DNA of 64,000 bases, taken from assembly GCA_034435455.1 (NCBI GenBank), contig DAOTXL010000077.1, positions 1-64,000 on the forward strand, read 5' to 3'. This DNA comes from DAOTXL01 sp034435455 (lineage in GTDB: Bacteria > Chloroflexota > Anaerolineae > JAAYZQ01). The translations under genes and the position numbers were made by a program. The notes beneath the pieces are model-generated. The model had not been told where the DNA came from, did no database searches, and saw only the letters and a program-made list of their open reading frames with translations. This document shows positions 34,100-43,459 of this stretch, in pieces (the stretch's first letter is position 1; each line of letters begins with the position of its first letter).

Positions 34100-35545
34100 C
34101 TATGCCAGCACGCTGGACAGCTTGCGTTTGAGCAGCAATAGAAACCGCCGCCAGTAAAAGCCGGCGCGTGGCGGCGGCAGCAGGATGCGCCGGCTGGTGG
34201 TCAGCTCCGAGCTGAGCATCCCCAGGGCAAAATAGAGTTTGTTCAACGGCAGTTTAAATAGCCAGGGCGCAATGGGCAGCAGCCACGGCGCTTTGACCAC
34301 GACGTTGAACAGGTGGCTCAGGTTCTCCACCTGCCGCCGCTCGCCCGGTTCCATCTTGATGACCGTCTCGTGGAACAGGGTCAGCGGGATGTCGTCCACC
34401 GTCGTGCCGATCAACCCCCGCTCCTCGGCAAAGCGGCGGATCTGGGTGCCGGGGTAGGGTTGCAACAGCCCCGCCGACGAGGCGTAGGGTTTGAGCGCCA
34501 CGTTCAGGCGTAACGTCTCCAGGTCGGCAGCCAGGTTGCCGGTGGGGATGCCCACGATGTTAGAGGTGTAGAGCAGGATGCCATGCCGCCGCACGATCTC
34601 GGCCGCTTCGACGATCTGCTCGGTGCTCATGTTGCGCTTGAGCACCTCGTTTCGCAGGCGTGGGTCAGCCGTTTCCACGCCCATTGTCACCGAATGGCAG
34701 CCTGCTTCTCGCAGCAGGCGGATCAGGTCGTCGGTCACCAGGTTGGCCCGCACGTTGGCCGAGAACTTGAGGCCCACCTCACGGGCAAAACGCGGCGCAA
34801 ACTCCTCGATCCAGGATTGCATGACAATAAAGGTGTCGTCCACGAAATTGATGAACGTCGTGCCCTCGGCCTTAAGTGCCGCCGCCTCGGCGACGACGTT
34901 GTCCACGCTGCGGCGCCGCACCTTGCGCCAGGCGTGGCCATAAATATCCATGTAGGCGTGGTTGAAACAGTAGGTGCAATCGTAGGGGCAGCCCCGGCCA
35001 GTAATCACGGTGTGCATGGTGCGGAAGCGGCGATAGGCCTTCAGGTACTCCGACAGCCCACGGTCGGGGAAAGGCAGGCGGTCCAGGTCATGGATCAGCG
35101 GCCGGGGCGGGTTCTTGTAGACCTGCCCGTCCTGGCGGATCCACCAGTTGGCCACGCCAGTTACCGGCTGCCCTGCCTCCAGCCGCTCCACCAGCTCCAG
35201 CAGCGCCTCCTCCCCCTCGCCGATGCACACGCCGTCCACTGCCTCTTCCTCCTCGATGAGCTGCGGGAAAAAGGTGGCGTGCGGCCCGCCACAGGCGGCG
35301 AAAAAGTTCATCTGCTGCTTCAACCGGCGGTTTAAGGCCAGTTGCTCCTGATGCCAGCCGGTGAGCATGTTGTAACCGATCAGGCGCGGCCGGTACTCGC
35401 CGGCAATGGCTGCTACATTCTCCTCAGCGATGGAGGCCAGGCGCACCTGGTGGCCGGCCCCCTTGAGCACTGCCGACAGATATTCCACACCTAACGGTTC
35501 CGTCCGGGCGTCGCTGATGACGAATAGAATCCTCATCTCACTCAT
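34100..35545 (-). CDS. B12-binding-domain radical SAM protein
   Basis: 481 residues from the ATG at 35545, which overlaps the flippase stop (ATGA) and follows GGAAGG. Residues 1-150 form a cobalamin-binding-like Rossmann domain (RILFVISDAR, GGPHATFFPQL, GEGEEALLELVE) but lack the D-x-H-x-x-G cobalamin-ligand motif. The radical SAM core follows with the CxxxCxxC cluster in GRGCPYDCTYCFNHAY (about residue 190), then VDDTFI and GVETADPRLR. The C-terminal 100 residues are partly hydrophobic. Such enzymes often perform methylations, couplings or ring rearrangements on lipids and sugars. The exact reaction cannot be read from sequence. The surface-glycan operon suggests a modification of the glycan or its lipid carrier. 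Confidence 0.88.
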   Translation of the reverse strand: MSEMRILFVISDARTEPLGVEYLSAVLKGAGHQVRLASIAEENVAAIAGEYRPRLIGYNMLTGWHQEQLALNRRLKQQMNFFAACGGPHATFFPQLIEEEEAVDGVCIGEGEEALLELVERLEAGQPVTGVANWWIRQDGQVYKNPPRPLIHDLDRLPFPDRGLSEYLKAYRRFRTMHTVITGRGCPYDCTYCFNHAYMDIYGHAWRKVRRRSVDNVVAEAAALKAEGTTFINFVDDTFIVMQSWIEEFAPRFAREVGLKFSANVRANLVTDDLIRLLREAGCHSVTMGVETADPRLRNEVLKRNMSTEQIVEAAEIVRRHGILLYTSNIVGIPTGNLAADLETLRLNVALKPYASSAGLLQPYPGTQIRRFAEERGLIGTTVDDIPLTLFHETVIKMEPGERRQVENLSHLFNVVVKAPWLLPIAPWLFKLPLNKLYFALGMLSSELTTSRRILLPPPRAGFYWRRFLLLLKRKLSSVLA

Positions 35546-37134
35546 CCAACCTTCCCAGTTTTTGGGCCCAGGTGCAACGCACCAGCAAGCCAGCCAACCA
35601 GCCGCTGCGCCTCGTCCAGCCGCAGCGCCAGCACGACCGCCCCGTAGACCGCCCCGGCGGCGGCCAAAGCCAGGCCCAGCACCGTCCCTTGGGCCAGCAG
35701 TCCGGCACCGGCCGGTCGTGGCTCCAACAGCCTGGCCACCAGCTGGCCGGCCAGCGCCGCCGCCAGCGCCCCGGCGACGATCTTGAACAGATCGCGTCCC
35801 AGGCAGCCCGGCTCCAGCCCTTCGATCCGGCGCAGCAACAGGCCCCAAACCAGCAAACAGGTGACCCACGCCGCCAGCGACGTGCCCAGTGTCAGGCCAG
35901 ACACACCTAACGCTGGCCCCAGCAGAGCATCGAGGGCAGCGTTCAGGCCCAACCCGCCGGCCAGGATGATCACCGGCGGCCACACCTCGCGCCGGGCGAA
36001 AAGGGCATAGAGCGCCACGTACAGCAGCGCCCAGGCCACTAAGGCGGGCATCAGGCCGAGCAATGCCCCGGCCACGGCAGCTGTCTGCTCCGGGCCAAAG
36101 CGGCCTCGTTGCAGCACGGCGCGGATGATGTTTTCGCGCAGGGCCAGCGCCCCGGCAGCCAGCGGCAGCACGGTCATGGCCACTGTGGTCAGGACCGTCC
36201 GCAGTCGTGCGGCGAACTCTGCCCAACGGCCCAGCGCCGCCAGGTCGGACAACGCCGGAAAAGCGGCCGTCGCCGCCGACAGGGCGAAGGTGCTGACGAT
36301 CAGCTTGTCGAAATCGGCAGCGTATTCCAGCACCGAAACGCTGCCGGCGGGCAGGTAGGAGGCGAACAAGCGATCAACCATGATGTTGACCTGCACGGTG
36401 ACGACGGCCAGGGTCATGCCCAACAGCAGCTCGCCGCTGCGCCACACGCCTGTCTCGCGTAGGTCAAGCACAGGTTGGTAGTGGGGCTGCACACCGCGCA
36501 GGGCGATGATCTGCACCGCCAGGGCCACCACCCCGCCCAGCAGCGTGCCCCAGGCCACAGCGTAGACCCCGATCCGCTGCTGCAGCAACAACACCGTGCT
36601 CAGCAGTGCCAGGCTGCCCAGGACGTAGGCCAGGTTGGGCAGGAAAAAACGCCGGAAGAAATAGAGCACGCTCTTGACCATGGCCGAGGCGCTGGCCAGA
36701 CCGACTATCGGCAACTGCACAAGCAGCAGCGAAACGGCCAGGCGGTGGGTCTCGACGTCGAAACCGGGGGCCAGGGCGATGACAAGCGGCCCGGCGGCCA
36801 GCGCACCGGCGATCACAATGACCAGGGCGAGCAACACCGTAGCGTTGCCTAGCGAGCTGGCCACGTGCCAGGCTTGTGCCTCCTCGCCGCGTGCGTAATA
36901 TTCGCTGAAGAGGGGCACAAAGACCAGGCTCAGCGAGCCGGCGGTCAGCATGTTAATGACCACATTAGGTACCGAGACTGACACCAGGTAGGCGTCCAGA
37001 GCACTGCTGGTGCCGAAAAGGTAGGCCAGCAGCGCCTGCTGGAACACACCCAGCGCCTTGAGTGTCAGACTCAAAGCCAGCAGAATGGCTGTCGCGCCGT
37101 AAAAGTCAGCCCGGCCAAGCTTTTGGGCGCTCAT
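35542..37134 (-). CDS. MurJ-like (MOP superfamily) lipid flippase
   Basis: 530 residues from the ATG at 37134, overlapping the lipoprotein gene stop by 4 bp. Around 14 transmembrane helices are expected from the alternating hydrophobic stretches. The N-terminal region GVFQQALLAYLFGTSSALDAYLVSVSVPN followed by FVPLFSEYYARGEEAQAW is characteristic of MurJ/MviN-type flippases, which move undecaprenyl-linked precursors across the membrane. In this operon it would export the lipid-linked glycan; a genuine peptidoglycan lipid II role cannot be excluded. Confidence 0.87.
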   Translation of the reverse strand: MSAQKLGRADFYGATAILLALSLTLKALGVFQQALLAYLFGTSSALDAYLVSVSVPNVVINMLTAGSLSLVFVPLFSEYYARGEEAQAWHVASSLGNATVLLALVIVIAGALAAGPLVIALAPGFDVETHRLAVSLLLVQLPIVGLASASAMVKSVLYFFRRFFLPNLAYVLGSLALLSTVLLLQQRIGVYAVAWGTLLGGVVALAVQIIALRGVQPHYQPVLDLRETGVWRSGELLLGMTLAVVTVQVNIMVDRLFASYLPAGSVSVLEYAADFDKLIVSTFALSAATAAFPALSDLAALGRWAEFAARLRTVLTTVAMTVLPLAAGALALRENIIRAVLQRGRFGPEQTAAVAGALLGLMPALVAWALLYVALYALFARREVWPPVIILAGGLGLNAALDALLGPALGVSGLTLGTSLAAWVTCLLVWGLLLRRIEGLEPGCLGRDLFKIVAGALAAALAGQLVARLLEPRPAGAGLLAQGTVLGLALAAAGAVYGAVVLALRLDEAQRLVGWLAGALHLGPKTGKVG

Positions 37135-39161
37135 AGCGCGTTCTGTTCAACCGGTAGCCATGCCGGCTCGACTTTGACCACCAGCGGTAAAAAGTGGCAG
37201 GCTGTCCCCCTTTCCCCGCGCACCGTCACCGAGCGCAGCAGCGGCGTGGCCTGGTGGTCGGCCGGACCGTGGAGCGTCACCCGGTAACGGATGTAGACCG
37301 AGGTCATCGTCGTCAGGCCGGCCTGGTTATCGCCGTCTGTGCTGCTGGCCACCACCAACAGCCACGCTGACCAGGTCTGGCCGTCGTCGCTGGTGGCCAC
37401 TTCCAGAGCCAGGTCGGTGCCGCCGGGCAGGGCCACATCCCACTCGACAGCGGTCCAGGTGTGGGTCGCGCCGCCAAAGGCCACCGAGGTCAATTGCCCT
37501 TGGGCGGGGTAGATGTGGGGGATGGTCAGCGATTCGTCGGGAGCGAGGGCGCCGCCAGGATTAGGCCGGGCATAGGTCGTGCCAAACGCGGCGCTGGCCG
37601 CATTCCGGGTGCCGCCCACGGCCACACTGCCATAGCCCCCCAGAGTGGGCAAACCCTGGCGGTTGGCTTCGCTGTAACCGCCCGGCCCGCCCCAATAGAC
37701 GTAGGAATCAATCTGGAAATTGTTCAGACTGTCCAGCAGGTTGCCAAAGACAATGTCGGGATAGCCGTCGTAATTCAGGTCTTCCACCGAGTTGCCGACG
37801 GCCCCCAAGGTGGGCAGCTCGCTGCGGTTAGCCGGGCTAAAACCAGAAGCGCTGTTCCAGTAGATATAGCTGGTGGGATGGCGATAGTTGCTGAAGACGA
37901 TATCCGGGTAGCCGTCGCCATTCAGGTCGGCCACCGAGTTGGCCGTGGCCCGGTTGGTAGGCAATTCAGTGCGGTTGCCCCGGCCAAAACCAGCGGGGCT
38001 TCCCCAGAAGATATAGCTGTTCACCGCCGTCTGGCCAGCGTTGTCGCGGCTGTTGCTGAACACGATGTCCAGCCAGCCATCGCTGTTAACGTCGGCCACG
38101 GTATTATCGGTGGCGCCGAGGGTGGGCAGGCCGGTGCGTCGCTCGCTGCTAAACCCTTCCTCTCCACCCCAGTAGACGTAACTGTCCTGCTCATAGTAGC
38201 CCTCCGTGTTGCGATGATTGCTGAACACAATGTCTAGCCAGCCATCCTGGTTCAGGTCGGCCACCGAATTGGCGTAGGTGCCGATGGTGTCCAGGGTGGC
38301 GCGGTTGGCCGGGTCAAAGCCGCTGGCGCTGCCCCAGTAGATCCAGCTATACTCCACGAAATGGGTATCGTCCTGGTAGTGATTGCCAACGACGATGTCC
38401 AGCCAGCCGTCGTTGTTCAGGTCGGCCACGGAGGTGATGCCACAGCCCTGGGTGGGCAGGTCGGCCCGGCGAGCGGGGCTATAGCCGTCAGCAGCACCCC
38501 AGTAGATCCAGGCTGGCACACTATAGTCACGGGCGTCGTTGTGCAGGTTGGCAAAGAGCAGGTCCAGGTAGCCGTCGTAGTTCAGGTCGGCCACAGAGAC
38601 ACTGCGAGCGCCCAGGGTAGGCAGGCCGGTCCGCCGGCCGGTCGAAAAGCCGTCGGCGCTGCCCCAGTAGATGTAGCTATCAATCTCGTAGCTGGTGTTG
38701 TCGAAGTAGTTGACCAGGATCAGGTCCAGGTAGCCATCCTGGTTCAGGTCGTCGTAAGGCGCGGCCGAGGGCAGGGTGAAGCCCAGTCGCAGCCCGCCTG
38801 CCTGCCGGGTGTCTACACCCCGGGCGACGGCGTAGCTGCCCGGCGCACTCCAGTCATCCTGGCGGTAGACAGTCTCGGCGCGTGGGATGTGGGTCGGCGT
38901 GTGGCTGGGCGGCAGGGTAGGCGACAAGGTGGCGGTGTTAACGACCTGGATCGGGGCGTGGGTCTCGGTTGGCAGGGTAGCAGAGCTGGGGGCCTGGGTG
39001 AGTGTCGGCGTAGCCTGGAACTGGTCGGCGGCCAGGGTCGGTGGCGGAGGCGGTGTGGTGGCGATGACCGTTAGCTGCCGGGGCAGGGGCGGCCGACAGC
39101 CAGCCAGGGCCAGGAGCAAAAGCAGGCTAACGAACCGTTGGGTGAAAGACGGGCAGCTCAC
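37131..39161 (-). CDS. FG-GAP/VCBS repeat lipoprotein
   Basis: 676 residues from a GTG at 39161 overlapping the previous stop. A lipoprotein signal (RFVSLLLLLALAGC, lipidated Cys about 22) is followed by a Pro/Thr-rich spacer (about 25-95), then at least seven repeats of about 55 residues. Each has a calcium-type loop D-x-N-x-D-G-x-x-D (for example DLNYDGYLDLLFAN) and YWG-x-x-x-G, as in integrin-like FG-GAP propellers. The C-terminal region contains a beta-sandwich and the motif CHFLPLVVKVEP. It is probably surface-exposed and binds calcium or glycan. Its place between a glycosyltransferase and the flippase, with overlapping stops, suggests a role at the outer face of the export system. Confidence 0.85.
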   Translation of the reverse strand: MSCPSFTQRFVSLLLLLALAGCRPPLPRQLTVIATTPPPPPTLAADQFQATPTLTQAPSSATLPTETHAPIQVVNTATLSPTLPPSHTPTHIPRAETVYRQDDWSAPGSYAVARGVDTRQAGGLRLGFTLPSAAPYDDLNQDGYLDLILVNYFDNTSYEIDSYIYWGSADGFSTGRRTGLPTLGARSVSVADLNYDGYLDLLFANLHNDARDYSVPAWIYWGAADGYSPARRADLPTQGCGITSVADLNNDGWLDIVVGNHYQDDTHFVEYSWIYWGSASGFDPANRATLDTIGTYANSVADLNQDGWLDIVFSNHRNTEGYYEQDSYVYWGGEEGFSSERRTGLPTLGATDNTVADVNSDGWLDIVFSNSRDNAGQTAVNSYIFWGSPAGFGRGNRTELPTNRATANSVADLNGDGYPDIVFSNYRHPTSYIYWNSASGFSPANRSELPTLGAVGNSVEDLNYDGYPDIVFGNLLDSLNNFQIDSYVYWGGPGGYSEANRQGLPTLGGYGSVAVGGTRNAASAAFGTTYARPNPGGALAPDESLTIPHIYPAQGQLTSVAFGGATHTWTAVEWDVALPGGTDLALEVATSDDGQTWSAWLLVVASSTDGDNQAGLTTMTSVYIRYRVTLHGPADHQATPLLRSVTVRGERGTACHFLPLVVKVEPAWLPVEQNAL

Positions 39162-40285
39162 CCTTCTACTACCTCCTGATAAACGGTCAAGGTCTCCTGG
39201 GCCGTGCGTTCCCAGGAGAAGCGGGCGGCCTGGGCCAGGCCCCGTGCCCGCAGTTCCTCGGCCAGGCCCGGCTCGACGAGCAATTGCCGTATCGCCTCGG
39301 CCAGGGCGCCCGCGTCGGCAGGATCGTCCACCAGCAGCGCGGCGTCGCCCGTGGCCTCGGGGATAGCGCTGCAGTTGGTCGCCACTACCGGCGTGCCGCA
39401 GGCCATCGCCTCCAGCGGCACCAGCCCAAAGCCCTCGTGCAATGAGGGATAGACCAGCAGGTCGGCGGCGCTGTAGAGCAGCGGCAGGTCGTCGGCCGGC
39501 AGGTAGCCAGTAAAGTGGACACAGCCCTCCAGGTCCAGCCTGGCGACCAGGGTTTCCAGCGCCGCCCGGTCGTCGCTGGTACGGAACGGCGGGCCGGTCA
39601 ACACCAGATGATGGGGCAGCCCGACCTCGGCGCGCAGGCGGTGCAGAGCTTTGAGCGCCGCCGGCAGGTTCTTCTTGCGAGCGGTCAGGCCCACATACAA
39701 CAGGAATCTGGCGGGCAGGCCATATTTGCTCCGGATCGCCGCCAACGCCGCCGGGTCCCGCCGGGGGAAAAAGCGCGGCTCCGGGGCCAGGTAGACGACG
39801 GTTACCTTCTCGCCAGGCACCCCCAGGCGGTCCATCAGATCCTGGCAGGTATTATACGAGATGGCGATGATTTTGTCAACGGTCTGCAAAAGGCGCGGCT
39901 GGACATTTCGCCAGTACCACACGTCCCAGGGCGGATAGAAGTGGGGCAGGGCCAGGATGGTCACGTCGAAGATGGTGATGACTGAGGGGCAGGGCGCGCT
40001 GAATACACCTAGCGCTCGCGCAAAGTGCACCAGGTCGGCCCCTTCCTGGCGCAGCAGGCGGGGCAGCCGGGCCTGGGCCCAGAGGCGCATCAGCATGCGG
40101 CGGCGGATGGGCACCACGGCCTGCCGAAAATTAGGGAACTCGTCCAATTCCGGCTGGCACTCCTCGACGACGACCAGGTATCGGTTCTTGGCGTCGAGCC
40201 GGCCCAGGGCGGTGAGGGTGGTAAGGGTAGCCGTCCGTGCCCCGCCGGGCCGGGCGATGCCCAAGGCATCCACTACAATTTTCAC
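39158..40285 (-). CDS. GT4 glycosyltransferase
   Basis: 375 residues from the ATG at 40285, overlapping the previous stop by 4 bp. A GT-B fold with the N-terminal acceptor domain (VVDALGIARPGGARTAT) and a C-terminal donor domain containing LLYVGLTARKKNLPAAL and the EX7E-type motif HEGFGLVPLEAMACGTPVVAT. This places it in CAZy family GT4 (retaining). The family transfers mannose, glucose, GlcNAc and others from nucleotide sugars, so the sugar is not predictable. Expected location is the inner face of the membrane. Confidence 0.9.
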   Translation of the reverse strand: MKIVVDALGIARPGGARTATLTTLTALGRLDAKNRYLVVVEECQPELDEFPNFRQAVVPIRRRMLMRLWAQARLPRLLRQEGADLVHFARALGVFSAPCPSVITIFDVTILALPHFYPPWDVWYWRNVQPRLLQTVDKIIAISYNTCQDLMDRLGVPGEKVTVVYLAPEPRFFPRRDPAALAAIRSKYGLPARFLLYVGLTARKKNLPAALKALHRLRAEVGLPHHLVLTGPPFRTSDDRAALETLVARLDLEGCVHFTGYLPADDLPLLYSAADLLVYPSLHEGFGLVPLEAMACGTPVVATNCSAIPEATGDAALLVDDPADAGALAEAIRQLLVEPGLAEELRARGLAQAARFSWERTAQETLTVYQEVVEG

Positions 40286-41415
40286 GATGGTGCCAATTCC
40301 TCCAGTACAGCGCGTACACGACGGCCTATGGCGGCGGGTGTAAAGTGCTGGCGGTAATGGGCCAGCCCGGCCGTGCCGAGCCGGATGCGCAACTCTGGGT
40401 TGGCTTTCAGAGCCCGCAGTGCAGCGGCGAGGGCCTCCGGGTCGGCGGCGGGACAGAGGTAGGCGGTCTCGCCGTGGCGAACCACCTCACGGTTGGCGGG
40501 GGTATCGGCGGTGAGCACCGGCAAGCCCAAGGCCAGTCCCTCGTAAACCTTGTTGGACACAGCGTGTTGCGCCTGGGGCGTTTTACCAAAGTTCCCCAGA
40601 CACACATCGGCGGCATGCAAGTGATGCACCAACTCTTCCTTCTCCATCCAGCCCAGAAAGGTTACGTTGGGCAGGCTCAGGTCGACGGCGAGTTGTTGGG
40701 CCGCGGCCTTGCCCTCGCCCTCGCCGATGAATTCAAAGGCAAATGCTGGATCATCGGTCAGCAGGGCAGCAGCGCGCAGGATATACTCGACGCCAGCGGT
40801 AGGGATGTATTTGCCGTGGTAGATGACGCGAAAGGGGCGCTCAGCGGGCCGTCTTGGGCCGCCGGGTTGGAAGAAGTGGTCGTCGGCGCCAATGGGTACC
40901 AGGGCAAAGTGACCCTCCGTCAGGCCATATAGCTCACAAAAATAAGCGATGTGAGCCTGCGTGTCAAGCAACACCCGGTCAGCCAGGCGGCAGGCAGTGC
41001 GCTCCAGGGTGTAGACCAGCCGCGCCTTCAACGAGCCGGACCGGGCCAGCTTGCGTTCGTGGACGATGCTGTTGTAGACCGACAGGTAGGCATCCAACAG
41101 CAGGGGCCGCCGCGAGAAGCGGGTCAGTAGCCAGGCGGGATAGATGTCGAGCAGGCCAGCATAACCAACAAGCACGGCGTCGTGAGGGCCAAGACAGGCA
41201 TAATCGCGGGCCAGGGCCAGGTAGGTGCCCATCAGCCTGCCCAAGAAGCCGATTTGCTTCCAACCGCCGGCGGCCCTGGCGATCTTGTCGGCGGTGCCAT
41301 GCCACAGCGTCCGGTGACACTCGACCACCTCGACGCCGTTCTGGCGCAGCCCTTCGATGATGATGCAATTCCGGGCATAGTCCCGGTCGTAGGTGCCGAA
41401 GTAACAAACTCGCAA
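40282..41415 (-). CDS. GT4-like glycosyltransferase
   Basis: 377 residues from a TTG at 41415 with GAGG upstream. The N-terminus MRVCYFGTYDRDYARN and the donor domain (RVIYHGKYIPTAGVEYILRA, IGEGEGKAAAQQLA, VSNKVYEGLALGLPVLTADT) fit GT-B enzymes. The expected E-x7-E region reads VSNKVYEGLALGLPV, so only one of the two Glu residues is in the standard place. It is 9 bp after the radical SAM/SPASM gene and overlaps the next glycosyltransferase. Sugar specificity is unknown. Confidence 0.85.
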   Translation of the reverse strand: MRVCYFGTYDRDYARNCIIIEGLRQNGVEVVECHRTLWHGTADKIARAAGGWKQIGFLGRLMGTYLALARDYACLGPHDAVLVGYAGLLDIYPAWLLTRFSRRPLLLDAYLSVYNSIVHERKLARSGSLKARLVYTLERTACRLADRVLLDTQAHIAYFCELYGLTEGHFALVPIGADDHFFQPGGPRRPAERPFRVIYHGKYIPTAGVEYILRAAALLTDDPAFAFEFIGEGEGKAAAQQLAVDLSLPNVTFLGWMEKEELVHHLHAADVCLGNFGKTPQAQHAVSNKVYEGLALGLPVLTADTPANREVVRHGETAYLCPAADPEALAAALRALKANPELRIRLGTAGLAHYRQHFTPAAIGRRVRAVLEELAPS

Positions 41416-41424
41416 GGACAGGCC

Positions 41425-42468
41425 TCAGTACTGTCGGTGGCAGCACCGTCCGCAATCGGAAAAGATGCCTTGGCGGGCCAGCTCGTTGCAAAAGTCACGG
41501 AAGCGGCGGTTGTTCCACACCTGGCGGAAAGAGCCGCTTTTGGTCTTGACATTATCCACTACAAAACCCCGGCAGGGGGTCACGTTGCCCAACATGTCCA
41601 CCCGCACCACGTACCAGGGAAAGACGCATTTGCGGTTGAGCTCATCCTCGCTGCCCTGGTAGTAGGTGCGCAGCTTTTTGTCGCTCATACGGGGATAGAA
41701 AGTAAGGGGCAGCCCGGCAGCTTGGGCCTGCTGTTTCAAGACGGGGATGTCGGCCAGAAGGCGATCCACATCCAAAGCCGCTTTGTCTTGGCGATTACAG
41801 TCGGAGAAGATCAGATGCTGAAAGCTCAGCGAATCCGCGCCAGCCGTCCGGGCGAGGGGGATCATCGCCGCCAGGTGGGGCAGGCTCTGCGGCGTGATGA
41901 CGGTGTTAATAGTGATGGCTGGCTTATTCGCCCCCTGGGTCTGCCGGGCAGCGACCAGGGCCCGGATGCCGGCGACGGCCCGCGCGTGGGCGCCCGGCAC
42001 ACCGCGCATCTCATCATGGATCTGCGGCGGACCGTCAATGGAGACGTGGATACGATCCAGGCCCAGGCGCACCAGCTCTGCGGCGTGACGCTCCAGCAGC
42101 AGGCCGTTGGTCGTCAGCGAGCAGTTGAACCCGCGCTCCTTGATGTAGGCCAGCAGCGGCACGAAATCGTGGCGCAGCAACGGTTCACCGCCGATGAGGT
42201 GGATGAACGGCTTGACGCGAAAAGAGACAGCCAGGTCGTCTAGCACACCTTTGAGGTCATTGAGTGTCAACTCGGGCGTGCCGCCCTCCCGCTGCTCCAC
42301 CTGGACGCACATGGCACAACGCATGTTGCAGCGGATGGTCAGGGCCAGGACGATACCCAGCGGGAAGGGACTCCATCCGCCCAGGCGCTGGATCAGGTTG
42401 GGAATGCCCAAGCTCTGGAGGTTTTCGATAGCTTTCAGGTTGATTCTTTGCAGAAATCCAAGGGCCAA
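41425..42468 (-). CDS. Radical SAM protein with SPASM-like C-terminus
   Basis: 347 residues from a TTG at 42468. The [4Fe-4S]/SAM motif CNMRCAMC (TIRCNMRCAMCVQ) lies at about residue 47, then HLIGGEPLLRHDFVPLL, the TNGLLLERHA strand, and a C-terminal auxiliary-cluster region: CVFPWYVVRVDMLGNVTPCRG and CGRCCHRQY. SPASM enzymes modify peptides or act on sugars and nucleotide substrates. In a glycosylation operon, similar proteins are common but rarely characterised. It follows the GT2 gene by 27 bp. Confidence 0.88.
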   Translation of the reverse strand: MALGFLQRINLKAIENLQSLGIPNLIQRLGGWSPFPLGIVLALTIRCNMRCAMCVQVEQREGGTPELTLNDLKGVLDDLAVSFRVKPFIHLIGGEPLLRHDFVPLLAYIKERGFNCSLTTNGLLLERHAAELVRLGLDRIHVSIDGPPQIHDEMRGVPGAHARAVAGIRALVAARQTQGANKPAITINTVITPQSLPHLAAMIPLARTAGADSLSFQHLIFSDCNRQDKAALDVDRLLADIPVLKQQAQAAGLPLTFYPRMSDKKLRTYYQGSEDELNRKCVFPWYVVRVDMLGNVTPCRGFVVDNVKTKSGSFRQVWNNRRFRDFCNELARQGIFSDCGRCCHRQY

Positions 42469-42495
42469 AGTTACACCCGGTGCACAAGCAGCCCG

Positions 42496-43386
42496 CTAGT
42501 CCACACGCCGGTGCTGGGTCACGATCAGGTCGGCCAGCAAGCCGTTCATAAAGACCATGAAGGCCAGGACCAGGATGATGACAGTGGACTCGCGGACGCG
42601 CGGGTAAAAAGCAATAAAGAGATCGTGGATCAGCTTGGCAAAGCCGAACAAAAAGATGACGACACTCATGGGCAAAAAGATTTTGAGCGGATTAAAATAC
42701 ATCACCGTCCGCACGACCTGGACCAGATAGTTGTAGGTGTCCTTCAGGGGGTGGAACTTGGATTGGCCGATGCGTGGATAATAGTCAATGGGCACAAAGA
42801 CAACGGCGTAGCCATTGCTCATAAAGGTAAGGGTGATGGTGCTCACCCAGGAGTGGGTGGTGGGCAGGAGGTTCAGGTAACGCATGGCGATGTCCCGCCG
42901 AAAAGCACGGAACCCTGAATTGAGATCCGGGATGGACACACCGGTCAGATAGGAGGCCAGCCAGCGGATAAAAGCCTTGGTCGGCGTGCGCAGCCACCGG
43001 AGCGTGCCCGTCTCCCGCCGTCGGGCACCGATGACCATGTCACAACCTTGCTCCTCCAACACCGCCACCAGGCGGGGCATCTCCTGATTGGGATAGGTGC
43101 CGTCGGCATCGGTCATGACGATCACCTCGCCACGGGCCGCTTTCAGGCCGGTGGTCCGCGCTGCCCCTGTCCCCCGGTTGACCGGATGCTGGATCAGCCG
43201 CACCCCCTCCCACCGACGCACGATCTCGGCGCTGCCGTCGGTGGAGCCATCATCTACGACAATGATCTCATAGGGCCGGCCGCTCTGCTCCATTGCCGCC
43301 GTGATCCGTTCCAACTCGGCACCGATGGCCTGCTCCTCGTTGTACATCGGAATGACGATGCTGATCAAAGTGGTGGATTCGGTCAA
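42496..43386 (-). CDS. GT2 glycosyltransferase, polyprenyl-phosphate type, with C-terminal membrane helices
   Basis: 296 residues from a TTG at 43386 (GAGGG upstream). The GT-A fold shows SIVIPMYNEEQAIGAEL, VVDDGSTDGSAE, the D-x-D motif in MTDADGTYP, and NSGFRAFRRDIA. Two or three C-terminal transmembrane helices follow (FLPMSVVIFLFGFAKLI, STVIILVLAFMVFMNGLL). This matches dolichol-phosphate-mannose-synthase-like enzymes that charge a polyprenyl phosphate with a sugar at the cytoplasmic face. It is the first gene of the ten-gene operon and has a near-consensus promoter. Confidence 0.9.
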   Translation of the reverse strand: MTESTTLISIVIPMYNEEQAIGAELERITAAMEQSGRPYEIIVVDDGSTDGSAEIVRRWEGVRLIQHPVNRGTGAARTTGLKAARGEVIVMTDADGTYPNQEMPRLVAVLEEQGCDMVIGARRRETGTLRWLRTPTKAFIRWLASYLTGVSIPDLNSGFRAFRRDIAMRYLNLLPTTHSWVSTITLTFMSNGYAVVFVPIDYYPRIGQSKFHPLKDTYNYLVQVVRTVMYFNPLKIFLPMSVVIFLFGFAKLIHDLFIAFYPRVRESTVIILVLAFMVFMNGLLADLIVTQHRRVD

Positions 43387-43430
43387 ACTGCCCTCCGGTT
43401 GAGCCCGCTTCTGGAGCGGACGCTGGCTGG

Positions 43431-43459
43431 ATTATAATCGAGAAGCACCGGATTTGCAA
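43431..43459 (-). promoter_or_regulatory. Promoter of the ten-gene glycan operon
   Basis: Minus strand: TTGCAA (43454-43459), 17-nt spacer, TATAAT (43431-43436). The start near 43424 leaves a leader of about 40 nt. The remaining 43460-43666 holds no recognisable gene. Confidence 0.75.

Noticed and set aside
35546..36226. Extension of the radical SAM gene by 227 codons at its 5' end.
   Set aside because: This part overlaps the MurJ-like gene in another frame and is Gly/Arg-rich without domains; the ATG at 35545 overlaps the previous stop as in other junctions.
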